A stretch of 25,315 nucleotides of DNA from Candidatus Acidiferrales bacterium (GCA_955651735.1 CATPAM010000569.1:1-25315), one strand, 5' to 3'; positions 17,326-25,079 are shown, numbered from the stretch's first letter. Translations and numbers: made by a program. Notes: a model not told the origin generated them from the sequence alone.

Positions 17326-19168
17326 GTACGATTCTTCAGAAGCGGCCAGCGCCTCGAAGGAAAGAGGCTCGGTCAATTCTGAATGGAGTCGTCCCGCCGC
17401 AGTTGTTCTGCTGATTTTCCTTTCTGCTGCGATCTATCTCGGAAATGCGGGTTTTCCCGCGCTGCTTGACGATGCGGACGCTTCGCATGCGATGGTGTCG
17501 CGCGAAATGCTGCAGCGCCACGACGGCGTGACCCTGTACATGAACGGCATTCGCTATTTGATGAAGGCGCCGCTGCATTATTGGGCGGTGGCATTGAGCT
17601 ACGCGGCGCTGGGCCAGAATGAATTTTCCACGCGCCTGCCGGTGGCGCTGGCGATGATCGGATTGGTGCTGCTGGTGAACGAATTCTTTTTTTGTTTTTT
17701 TTGGGCTCGCTCAGTTTTGTACAGATTGTTTGTCGTCGGCACCGGCGCGGGATTTTTTCTGTTTACGCGCATCATGATTCCGGAGGCGATTTATGCGCTG
17801 GAATTCACCGCGATTTTCTATTTTTTTTTGCGTGGGTGGACTGGATCGCTGAACCCCCGCGCCGCGTATTGGGGCGCCGCAGCCCTGACGGGGCTGGCCA
17901 TGCTGACGCGCGGGCTGGTCGGCGTAATTTTTCCTGCGGCCATCCTGTTTTTGTTCCTCGTTGCGACGCGATCGTGGAATCGATGGCGCGAGCTGCAACT
18001 GTTTTCGAGCGCGGCGATCTTCCTGGTGGTGGCGGCGCCATGGCACTTTCTTGCGAGCTTGCGGGCCAACTCCTTTTTCTGGTCCTACTTCATCAACGAG
18101 CATATAAAGCGAGCGATTGGCACCCGGTATCCACCCGATTATGAAGCGGTGCCGCTCTGGTTATGGCTCGGCGCACACCTGGTGTGGTTGTTTCCGTGGA
18201 GCATTTTTGTTCCAGCCGCTCTGAAGTGCATTCCGCGGCCGCGAACCTGGAAGAGTTTACCGCCGGAAGGGCAAGCACGATTGCTGCTGGTTTTGTGGGC
18301 CGGATTTATTTTGCTATTTTTCTCGCTGACGTTTGGCTCGCGGATGGAGTATTACAGTTTCGGAGCGTGGCCGGCCATCGCCACGTTGCTGGGGATCGGC
18401 TTGGCGAAAGCGGAAGAGCAGGGCAAGCGTTGGCTCGTCCGCATGCAAGCGGCGCTGGCGGCGGTGGGTGCGATGCTGGCGGCAGTGCTGATCGCCATGT
18501 TGTGGATTTCCGCAAAGGTGCAGGTGAACGGCGATATTTCCTCGCTTTTGAAAGAGCACGAAAATGATTTTTATCGCGTATCGATGGCGCACATACTGGA
18601 TTTGACACCGCAGGCTTTCGCCTTGCTTCGCTTGCCTGCGTCGCTTGCGGCCGCCGCATTTCTTTTGGGGCTGGCTGCGGCATGGTGGCTGCGCCGCAAA
18701 CGGAGGGAGCAAGCCGCGGCAGTCTGCCTGGCTATTACGATGGCCGTGTTCTTTTTCGCGGCCAATGTAGCGCTGGGTGTTTTCGGACCGTATCTGTCCT
18801 CGAGGCCGTTGATGAGCAAGGTCTTGCCGCAAATCACATCCGCGGACACGCTGGCGCTTTACGGCGAGTTTGATGCGTTGTCCGGTGTGGCGTTTTACAG
18901 CGATCGGCAATTGCTCTTGTGGAATGGGCGCTATAACAATTTGGCGCCAGGATCGTATTATGCAGATGCACCGCATATTTTCCTGACCGATCCGGAATTT
19001 CTGGCCTTGTGGCAAGGACGGAAGCGCGTGTTTCTGTTTGTGCCGCCGGAACATCGCGCCGCGGCGGCGCAGCGGCTTCCGACCGCCGGAACATTTCTGC
19101 TGGCCGAAAGCGGAGGCAAAGCGGTGTACGCTAATCGTCCGGCCTCTTCCGTGGCCGCTTCGCAATAG
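17309..19168 (+). CDS. ArnT/PMT-like polytopic glycosyltransferase
   Basis: A 619-residue integral membrane glycosyltransferase of the GT83/GT39 type, which uses a polyprenyl-phosphate sugar as donor on the periplasmic side. The first helix (about 28-48) is followed by LLDDADASHA, with D54/D55 at the position of the catalytic acidic residue of ArnT (the DExxYA region). RYLMKAPLHYWAVAL follows, matching the conserved KPPLxYW-type block. About ten more helices run to residue 500, and the C-terminal ~115 residues form a soluble domain. No ATG lies before the DD motif; I chose TTG 17309 because GGGAG lies six bases upstream, giving a 17-bp overlap with the previous gene. TTG 17276 is an alternative. 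The acceptor is unknown; the context suggests a hopanoid, and lipid A is an alternative. T-runs at 17687-17702 and 17821-17829 could cause frameshifts, but the frame is intact. Confidence 0.82.
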   Translation: MSRQVEYDSSEAASASKERGSVNSEWSRPAAVVLLIFLSAAIYLGNAGFPALLDDADASHAMVSREMLQRHDGVTLYMNGIRYLMKAPLHYWAVALSYAALGQNEFSTRLPVALAMIGLVLLVNEFFFCFFWARSVLYRLFVVGTGAGFFLFTRIMIPEAIYALEFTAIFYFFLRGWTGSLNPRAAYWGAAALTGLAMLTRGLVGVIFPAAILFLFLVATRSWNRWRELQLFSSAAIFLVVAAPWHFLASLRANSFFWSYFINEHIKRAIGTRYPPDYEAVPLWLWLGAHLVWLFPWSIFVPAALKCIPRPRTWKSLPPEGQARLLLVLWAGFILLFFSLTFGSRMEYYSFGAWPAIATLLGIGLAKAEEQGKRWLVRMQAALAAVGAMLAAVLIAMLWISAKVQVNGDISSLLKEHENDFYRVSMAHILDLTPQAFALLRLPASLAAAAFLLGLAAAWWLRRKRREQAAAVCLAITMAVFFFAANVALGVFGPYLSSRPLMSKVLPQITSADTLALYGEFDALSGVAFYSDRQLLLWNGRYNNLAPGSYYADAPHIFLTDPEFLALWQGRKRVFLFVPPEHRAAAAQRLPTAGTFLLAESGGKAVYANRPASSVAASQ

Positions 19169-19173
19169 GTGTC

Positions 19174-20403
19174 ATGATCGAAACGACACTCTCGATGCTG
19201 CGCTTGGCCGTGCTAGTACTTGCCGCCGGCCCGCTGGTGTATTACCTGCTGTCGCTGTACTGCACAGTTGAATATTTTCTGGCTCTCCGCAGATCGCCTC
19301 CTCGTGATGATTCGTTTGCGCCGCCGGTCAGCATACTGAAGCCGGTGCGCGGCGTGGACCATGACGCGTATGAGAACTTCGCGAGCTTTTGCCGGCTGGA
19401 CTATCCGGAATACGAACTGGTTTTTGCGATGGCCGACCCGCACGATCCGGTGATTCCGGTGATCGAGAAGTTGCAGAGAGATTTCCCCGGCCGGGCGATT
19501 CGATTCGTGACCGACGTGCCGCAGGTGGGCGAAAACGATAAAGTGAACAGCTTGTGCCGGCTGGTTGCGGAAGCGCGCCACGATTTGCTGGTGATGTCGG
19601 ACAGCGACGTTCGCGTGGAGCGCGATTACTTGCGCGAAGTGGTGGCTCCCTTTGCCGACGCGGGCGTGGGCGCGGTCACGTCGTTTTATCGCTGCGCGGG
19701 CGGAGGCACGATGGCCGCCGATTTGGACATGCTCGGGATGTGCATGGACTCGGTGCCCAGCGCCCTGGTGGCGCGGAAACTGGAAGGCAAGGTGCAATTT
19801 GCGTATGGCTGGACCATGGCGACGACCAAGGAACGGCTGGCGGAAATCGGCGGCTGGGAAGCGATGGCCAATCATCACTCCGACGATTTCGAGTTGGGAA
19901 ACCGAATCGCCGGCAAAGGACATCGCGTGGAACTGATGCGCGAGCCGGTGTGGATGGTTTTTCCGCGGCAAACCCTCAGGGGATTTTTGCGACACGAGCT
20001 GCGCTGGGCCATTGGGCTTCGCAACGTGCGGCCGGCGGGCTACGCGGGAATGATTTTCGCGCACGGTTTGCCGTGGGCGATCTTGGCAGCGTCCGTGGCT
20101 GCTGCTTCAGGCCGGACAGGCATGGCTGTGGTTTGCATTGCGGCGTATCTGATCTTGCGCATTGGCCTGGCGTATGCGGCAGGGGTATGGGGATTGCGCG
20201 ATCGCAAGATTGCTTCGAAGCTGTGGCTTGCACCGGCGCATGATGCGGTCATCGCGGCGGTATGGGTCGCCGCGTTTTTTACGGACAGAATTCTTTGGCG
20301 CGGCCTGGAATTTCGCGTGAGGAACCGGCTGTTGGAGCCCGCCGGGGATGCGCTGACCGCGAGAGTAGCCGGGCAGCAGACTAACCCGCGGGGTATCAAG
20401 TGA
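19174..20403 (+). CDS. hpnI: HpnI-like GT2 glycosyltransferase, copy 1
   Basis: A 409-residue membrane-bound GT2 enzyme of the ceramide-glucosyltransferase/HpnI group. HpnI is known to attach N-acetylglucosamine to bacteriohopanetetrol. An N-terminal helix (8-32) anchors it; three or four C-terminal helices lie beyond residue 290. GT2 landmarks are ILKPVRGVD (54-62), the metal/nucleotide DxD in MSDSDVRV (D143, D145), the catalytic-base region HHSDDFELG (D237/D238) and HELRW (274-278), corresponding to the (Q/R)xxRW motif. The ATG is five bases after the ArnT-like stop and its ribosome site overlaps that stop. Compared with copy 2, the block after RW is less typical of HpnI (WAIGLRNVRP against WARTVRLCRP), so this copy may use a different acceptor or sugar. 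Confidence 0.85.
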   Translation: MIETTLSMLRLAVLVLAAGPLVYYLLSLYCTVEYFLALRRSPPRDDSFAPPVSILKPVRGVDHDAYENFASFCRLDYPEYELVFAMADPHDPVIPVIEKLQRDFPGRAIRFVTDVPQVGENDKVNSLCRLVAEARHDLLVMSDSDVRVERDYLREVVAPFADAGVGAVTSFYRCAGGGTMAADLDMLGMCMDSVPSALVARKLEGKVQFAYGWTMATTKERLAEIGGWEAMANHHSDDFELGNRIAGKGHRVELMREPVWMVFPRQTLRGFLRHELRWAIGLRNVRPAGYAGMIFAHGLPWAILAASVAAASGRTGMAVVCIAAYLILRIGLAYAAGVWGLRDRKIASKLWLAPAHDAVIAAVWVAAFFTDRILWRGLEFRVRNRLLEPAGDALTARVAGQQTNPRGIK

Positions 20404-21623
20404 GCCGAGCCGCTTTCGCGGCGCTTGTTTTTGCGTTGCCGGGCTGGCGTTCTTTCGTGCTGGTCTTCGCGGCTACGCCACTCGCTTATTACATTATGGC
20501 GACACTTGCCGCGTTGCGATTTTATCTTCGCGAGCGAAGTCGGGAAATTGCCTCATATGCTCCCGCGGTTAGCTTGCTCAAGCCCGTGCGCGGCGTGGAT
20601 CTTGGCTCGTATGAAAATTTCGCAAGCTTTTGCACGCAGGAGTATCCGGAGTACGAAATCCTTTTCGGCGTGGCCGACCTTGCAGATCCCGCGGTGCCAT
20701 TGATTCATCGGCTCATTGCCGAGTTTCCGCAGCGGAGGACTCGTTTGCTGGCGGGTTCGGAAGAGCTGGGAACAAATCGCAAAGTGAACAAGCTGGCGCG
20801 CCTGGCGCGTGAAGCACAGCACGACGTTCTTGCGCTCACCGACGGCGACGTGCGCGTCGGCCCGGCGTATTTGCGCGAAGTGGTTGCGCCCTTCGCGGAC
20901 AAAAAAGTTGGCGCGGTGACTTCGTTTTACCGGGGCATTGCGGAGAAAAATCTCGGCGCAGAACTGGAGGCGGTTGGCGCGGCGAGCGATTTCTTTGCCG
21001 GCGTTCTGATGGCCAATTGGATGGAGGGAATCACGTTTGGGCTGGGCGCTTCGATTGTCTCGACCAAGGAATGGGTCGCTGGAATCGGAGGCTTCGCGGC
21101 GATCGCGGACATGCACTCCGACGATTACGAGCTTGGCCATCGCATCGCCAAGGCGGGCGGTAAAGTGTTGCTTTCGCGGGAAGCGGTGTGGACGATGTAT
21201 CCCGCGCAAACCGCGCGCGGCTTCTGGCAGCACCAAGTGCGTTGGGCGCGCACCGTGCGGCTGTGCAGGCCGCTGTCTTTTGCGGGACTGATTTTCACGC
21301 ACGGGCTGCCGTGGGCAGTGCTCGCCGCGCTGATCGCGCCAGCCCCATGGATTGCCGCTGCATACCTGCTGGCCTATCTCGTGTTGCGCTTGACCATGGC
21401 ATGGACGGTCGGCGTTTGGGGCGTGCGAGACGACGTGTTGCGGCGCAAGCTTTGGCTGGTGCCGTTGCGGGATGCCATTTACTTCGTGGTGTGGCTGGCG
21501 AGCTTCGGGTCCAATCGCATCCATTGGGGTGGAGAAGAATTCCGGATGGAGAAAGGGCACCTTGTGCCGGCAGGTTCCGTGCAAGCGCCTGTGACGGGAA
21601 CGACTACCAACCCGCCTCGCTAG
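20400..21623 (+). CDS. hpnI: HpnI-like GT2 glycosyltransferase, copy 2
   Basis: A 407-residue paralogue of the preceding gene, starting at GTG within a GTGA overlap with its stop codon, so translation is coupled. Motifs match in order: LLKPVRGVD, LTDGDVRV (the DxD), MHSDDYELG and HQVRWARTVR, the last closer to the HpnI pattern I know. N- and C-terminal hydrophobic segments again indicate a cytoplasmic-face membrane enzyme. The shared KPVRGVD...YENFASF block and the VVAPFAD...GAVTSFYR block show the two arose by duplication, but many positions between motifs differ, so the duplication is old. The likely role is hopanoid or polyprenyl glycosylation. It is the last gene of the operon; a small GCCGC/GCGGC stem-loop lies downstream near 21650-21668, too weak to call a terminator. 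Confidence 0.86.
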   Translation: MSRAAFAALVFALPGWRSFVLVFAATPLAYYIMATLAALRFYLRERSREIASYAPAVSLLKPVRGVDLGSYENFASFCTQEYPEYEILFGVADLADPAVPLIHRLIAEFPQRRTRLLAGSEELGTNRKVNKLARLAREAQHDVLALTDGDVRVGPAYLREVVAPFADKKVGAVTSFYRGIAEKNLGAELEAVGAASDFFAGVLMANWMEGITFGLGASIVSTKEWVAGIGGFAAIADMHSDDYELGHRIAKAGGKVLLSREAVWTMYPAQTARGFWQHQVRWARTVRLCRPLSFAGLIFTHGLPWAVLAALIAPAPWIAAAYLLAYLVLRLTMAWTVGVWGVRDDVLRRKLWLVPLRDAIYFVVWLASFGSNRIHWGGEEFRMEKGHLVPAGSVQAPVTGTTTNPPR

Positions 21624-21872
21624 GAGGCAGGTTTTTCGACTTGCGCGCAACCGCCGCGGTCTTGCGGCCCTCCCATTCGCGATAATAAGCGGCGCGCCGC
21701 CAAGTCAATAGCGGGACTGCTCTATTATTTCCGATTTTTGGCGGAGGCAGATAGTAATGTAAATCAGGGCGAGCAGAAACAGACGTAACAGACAGGACAA
21801 CTAAGCAGGAGCTCCCTTCCACGCCCAGCGTAGACTGAGCGTACATTCGGATAGACATCGAACCGAATTAAT

Positions 21873-23996
21873 ATGACCATCTCTTCGGCGCCTGCTGAAG
21901 TGGGGGCGGCCACGCCAGCGCAGGCCGCGGCGCCGAACTCCACTGGTGCGCACGCGATTCTTTTGTCGGTTACAGTTTTTCTTAGCGCCTTTCTGCTCTT
22001 CATTGTCGAGCCACTCTTCGCGAAGCTGATTCTGCCCTGGTTCGGAGGCTCGGCGGCCGTCTGGTCAACGTGTCTGGTTTTTTTTCAATGCGCGCTGCTG
22101 CTTGGCTATCTTTATGCCGACATTACCTCTCGACGCTTGCCTCCGATTCAGCAATCGATTTTACACATCGCGCTGTTGCTGACGAGCCTGCTCTTTCTGC
22201 CGATCGCGCCTGATTCGTCGTGGCGCCCGCGAGAAGGAAGCGAGCCCGCCTGGCGTATCCTCGGTCTCCTGACGGCCTCCATTGGTTTGCCCTTTGTTCT
22301 GCTCAGCGCCACCAGCCCGCTAATGCAGATGTGGTACGCCCGCCGCAACTCCACCGCTGAGCCCTATCATCTCTTTGCGTTGTCCAATTTTGCATCAATG
22401 CTCGGGTTGCTGAGTTTCCCCCTCTTGATCGAGCCGCACATTGCTTCGCACAAACAAGCGGTACTGTGGTCCGTGCTCTTCGTCATTTTCGTGGTTTTGT
22501 GCTCGATGGCCGCGTGGAACGCACGCCGCAGCGTCATGGTGGAACTCGCATCACGGAGCGAGCCAACTGGGCCTGCCGCGCCACCAAGCGCCCGCGAAAA
22601 ACTCCTGTGGCTGGGCCTTTCTGCCTGCGGTTCCATGCTGCTTCTTTCGATCACCAATCATTTGCTCGAAAATATAGCGCCCGTGCCGCTTTTGTGGGTG
22701 CTTCCGCTCGCGCTGTATCTGCTGACCTTCACACTCGCGTTCAGCCGCCGCAGACTGTACTCGCGCGGGCCGCTGGTGCGCCTGCTCGCCGTCGCGCTGG
22801 GCGCTATCGGCTTTGCTGTGTGTGAGCCTTGGTTCGCGACCTCGATGCAACTCGGTGTGCCGTTTTTCTGTATCGGATTGTTCGTCTGCTGTCTGTTCTG
22901 CCACGGAGAACTGGCTCTGCACAGGCCCGCTGCTCGCTATGTCACTCTGTTTTACCTGATGATTTCATTGGGCGGTGCGCTCGGCGCCATCTTTGTGGGC
23001 TTGGTCGCGCCGCGTCTCTTCACCTCTATCTATGAGTTTCCGCTCACTCTGGTTTTCATCGCGGTGCTCGCGATGGCGGCGCTATGGCGCGAGGGTTGGC
23101 TGCCGCGCATCTTTTGGGCCGTTGCAGCGGCCGCCTTGATGGTGGTCCTCGTCCGCAACATGCTTTCCTATCAGGAAGACACCATCCTGAGAGTGCGCAA
23201 CTTCTACGCTCCGCTAAGCGTCAAGCAACTCAAAAATTCGCTCGAGGAGCCGTACCGTGCCCTTTATCACGGGAGGATTGAGCACGGCGCGCAGTTCGTC
23301 AATCCGCCGTCGAGTCTCTTGGCCACTACGTACTACGCACTTGATTCGGGCGTGGGGCTGGCACTCACGCATTGCTGTCCCAACGCAAAGCGCGTAGGCG
23401 CCATTGGCTTGGGCGCGGGCACGCTGGCGGCGTACGGCAAAACCAGCGACTACTTCCGGTTCTACGAAATCAATCCGCAAGTTGTCGCCATCGCTGAGAG
23501 TTCCTTCAGCTACCTACGCGATTCTCCTGCGCGAATCGACGTAGTCCTCGGAGACGCACGACTTTCGCTGCAAAACGAAGCGCCACAGCAGTTTGATGTG
23601 CTGGCGGTCGACGCGTTTTCCGGTGACGCTATTCCTGTCCATCTGCTGACCAAGGAAGCCATGGAAATTTATCTGCGACACCTCAAGCCCGAGGGCGTCC
23701 TGGCGTTTCACACTTCCAGCGAGTATCTGTACCTTTCGCCGGTCGTCCAGTTGCTCGCCGATGATGCGGGTTATTCCACACGGTGGATCACCGGCAGCTA
23801 CAATCAAGTGAAGCTTGTCGCCACCTCCAATTGGGTGCTGGTCACGCGGAACGGCCGTTTCTTGAATGATGTCGATTCTTTGTCTTACCATAGACCTATC
23901 CTCGTACCTCCCCATCTGCGTCTATGGACCGACGATTACAACAACCTTTTTCAGATCCTGCGTCCTGTGAGCGCAGTCGAACCGGTTATGCGCTAG
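21873..23996 (+). CDS. Fused membrane/spermidine-synthase-like protein
   Basis: A 707-residue two-part protein. The first ~430 residues hold about ten to twelve hydrophobic helices in a transporter-like arrangement, including LFIVEPLFAKLILPWFGGSA near residue 47-66 and LLSATSPLMQMWY, which are typical of the 'fused MFS/spermidine synthase' family. The C-terminal part (about 490-690) is a Rossmann methyltransferase-fold domain with a nucleotide-binding loop (AIGLGAGTLAAYG, about 510-522), an acidic strand end (RFYEINP) and DAFSGDAIPVHLLT (from D580), equivalent to the spermidine synthase active-site loop. The family function is not established; polyamine synthesis should not be assumed. The ATG at 21873 lacks a good ribosome site but is the first start before the hydrophobic core. 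A 250-bp gap separates it from the operon upstream. Confidence 0.87.
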   Translation: MTISSAPAEVGAATPAQAAAPNSTGAHAILLSVTVFLSAFLLFIVEPLFAKLILPWFGGSAAVWSTCLVFFQCALLLGYLYADITSRRLPPIQQSILHIALLLTSLLFLPIAPDSSWRPREGSEPAWRILGLLTASIGLPFVLLSATSPLMQMWYARRNSTAEPYHLFALSNFASMLGLLSFPLLIEPHIASHKQAVLWSVLFVIFVVLCSMAAWNARRSVMVELASRSEPTGPAAPPSAREKLLWLGLSACGSMLLLSITNHLLENIAPVPLLWVLPLALYLLTFTLAFSRRRLYSRGPLVRLLAVALGAIGFAVCEPWFATSMQLGVPFFCIGLFVCCLFCHGELALHRPAARYVTLFYLMISLGGALGAIFVGLVAPRLFTSIYEFPLTLVFIAVLAMAALWREGWLPRIFWAVAAAALMVVLVRNMLSYQEDTILRVRNFYAPLSVKQLKNSLEEPYRALYHGRIEHGAQFVNPPSSLLATTYYALDSGVGLALTHCCPNAKRVGAIGLGAGTLAAYGKTSDYFRFYEINPQVVAIAESSFSYLRDSPARIDVVLGDARLSLQNEAPQQFDVLAVDAFSGDAIPVHLLTKEAMEIYLRHLKPEGVLAFHTSSEYLYLSPVVQLLADDAGYSTRWITGSYNQVKLVATSNWVLVTRNGRFLNDVDSLSYHRPILVPPHLRLWTDDYNNLFQILRPVSAVEPVMR

Positions 23997-24026
23997 GATT
24001 TTCTGGTTATCTACCTCCCAGGTCGG

Positions 24027-24055
24027 TTGACGCACCCGCCAATCCCTATTAAATT
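24027..24055 (+). promoter_or_regulatory. Sigma-70 promoter of the tRNA-Gln gene
   Basis: TTGACG (24027-24032) and TAAATT (24050-24055) are separated by 17 bases, close to consensus at both elements. Transcription would start near 24062, about 60 bases before the mature tRNA. The leader contains a short hairpin, TCCCG/CGGGA around ATCAC (about 24078-24092). Confidence 0.6.
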
Positions 24056-24123
24056 AGAAGAGTCGAATCGCGGCTGTCCCGATCACCGGGAAGGTGCTGC
24101 GGTTCCTTTTTGTTCCTCCCTGC

Positions 24124-24198
24124 TGGGAGGTCGTCCAATTGGTAGGACTCCAGACTCTGGATCTGGCTATCCTGGTTCGAGTCCAGGCCTCCCAGCCA
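24124..24198 (+). tRNA. tRNA-Gln (anticodon CTG)
   Basis: A full cloverleaf can be drawn by hand. The acceptor stem is TGGGAGG (24124-24130) with CCTCCCA (24188-24194). The D stem is GTCC/GGAC around AATTGGTA. The anticodon stem is CCAGA/TCTGG around loop CTCTGGA, with anticodon CTG at 24157-24159. The variable region is CTAT. The T stem is CCTGG/CCAGG around TTCGAGT. Discriminator G is at 24195 and CCA is encoded at 24196-24198. The anticodon CUG reads CAG, glutamine. Confidence 0.96.
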
Positions 24199-24245
24199 AT
24201 TATCTCGTTGAATCGGCGTAGTTTGACTGTGCAAACCCCCTTCAT

Positions 24246-24269
24246 ATTTGGGCTACGATTTGGGCTACG
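24246..24269. repeat. 12-bp tandem direct repeat downstream of tRNA-Gln
   Basis: ATTTGGGCTACG occurs twice back to back (24246-24257 and 24258-24269), 48 bp after the tRNA CCA end. No copy of the tRNA 3' end was seen elsewhere in the window, so an attachment-site role is not shown. Confidence 0.7.
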
Positions 24270-24345
24270 CCTATGATTTGACCGATAGCGCAGGCTTGGT
24301 GTTCGGTATCTGCGGCCAGCAGTGCGAAGGGACCCATCGACGAAA

Positions 24346-24373
24346 GGGGACCAGCGGTTTGCTTTCCGTCCCC
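24346..24373 (-). terminator. Possible terminator hairpin of the minus-strand secreted-protein gene
   Basis: GGGGAC (24346-24351) and GTCCCC (24368-24373) form a 6-bp GC-rich stem with a 16-base loop. It lies 17 bases beyond the stop of the gene at 24391-24870. On the minus strand the stem is followed by TTTC. The loop is long and the T-tract short, so it is only a weak candidate. Confidence 0.3.
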
Positions 24374-24390
24374 CTCGCAATGGCATGGGT

Positions 24391-24870
24391 TTAGTTCTTG
24401 ACGGTCATTGCGTCCGAGTTGACGGCCTTCTTGCCCGTAACGCCTTCAAGTCCGGCGAGGACTCCACGATAGTCATTCTTGTCGCATTGCATCGCAAAGC
24501 CACCTTTTGCATCACCAGCGGCCCACGTCAAGCCGACATAGTGCTTCTTTGACTTGGTTAGCGCCATCAACGCGCCGACCCCCAAGGAGACAACTGCGAG
24601 GCCGATTGCTGCGCCAATACGCCGATGAACGTCTTGGCCGTAGCTAATCTCTTGGACAGTGGAAGGCACAAGGGTCGTGACAAGTGTTTGGCCGTCCATG
24701 ATACGGATTTGGCTCGCTTCAATGTACATCCTTAGTTTCTTTCCGGCCTTCAAGCCGGGCAGCGATCCGCCGTCATACATGACGTTGTAGCCGCCATCGT
24801 CTTTTGCAATGACTGATGAAACCTGAATAATTGCGAAGCACAACAGTAGGGCTAGGATTTTCGTCCGCAT
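24391..24870 (-). CDS. Small secreted protein of unknown function, acidobacterial type
   Basis: A 159-residue protein with a clear signal peptide (MRTK, hydrophobic to about residue 20, cleavage probably after VIA). A short beta-rich part follows (YNVMYDGGSLPGLKAGKKLR), then ISYGQDVHRRIGAAIG leading into one glycine/alanine-rich hydrophobic helix (about 87-104). The tail includes GGFAMQCDKNDYRGVLAGLEG. I recall similar proteins as recurrent hypothetical proteins in Acidobacteriota, but no function is known to me. The start is firm: AGAGGA lies five bases before the ATG on the minus strand. It stands alone on its strand after the tRNA, in DNA with lower GC than the rest of the window. Confidence 0.8.
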   Translation of the reverse strand: MRTKILALLLCFAIIQVSSVIAKDDGGYNVMYDGGSLPGLKAGKKLRMYIEASQIRIMDGQTLVTTLVPSTVQEISYGQDVHRRIGAAIGLAVVSLGVGALMALTKSKKHYVGLTWAAGDAKGGFAMQCDKNDYRGVLAGLEGVTGKKAVNSDAMTVKN

Positions 24871-25058
24871 GTTTTCCTCTTTCGGTTAGCGATAGCGTCG
24901 GGGGGGCCTACGTTGATTGTCCCGTTAGATAGCGAGAGGATTAGCGGGATTATCGGATGCGTCGCGTATTGGTGCCCGGTCGGAAGTACAGGTAAGGTAG
25001 TACGTGCGTTCGTCGGGGAAGCGTTGCAAGAGCAATAATGGGCTTTTCCCGAAGCGAT

Positions 25059-25079
25059 AATGACTTGAGAGCAGTCATT
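25059..25079. repeat. Inverted repeat, 7-bp stem
   Basis: AATGACT (25059-25065) and AGTCATT (25073-25079) are perfectly complementary around a 7-base spacer. No T-run follows on either strand, so an operator or a mobile-element remnant is as likely as a terminator. Confidence 0.55.

Noticed and set aside
18314..19165. A 283-codon minus-strand open frame opposite the ArnT-like gene
   Set aside because: The translation is rich in R, Q, H and P with no recognisable fold, and the plus-strand frame encodes clear membrane helices.
21650..21668. Terminator after the second HpnI gene
   Set aside because: The GCCGC/GCGGC stem has only five pairs and no T-run follows, so it does not meet the criteria for an intrinsic terminator.
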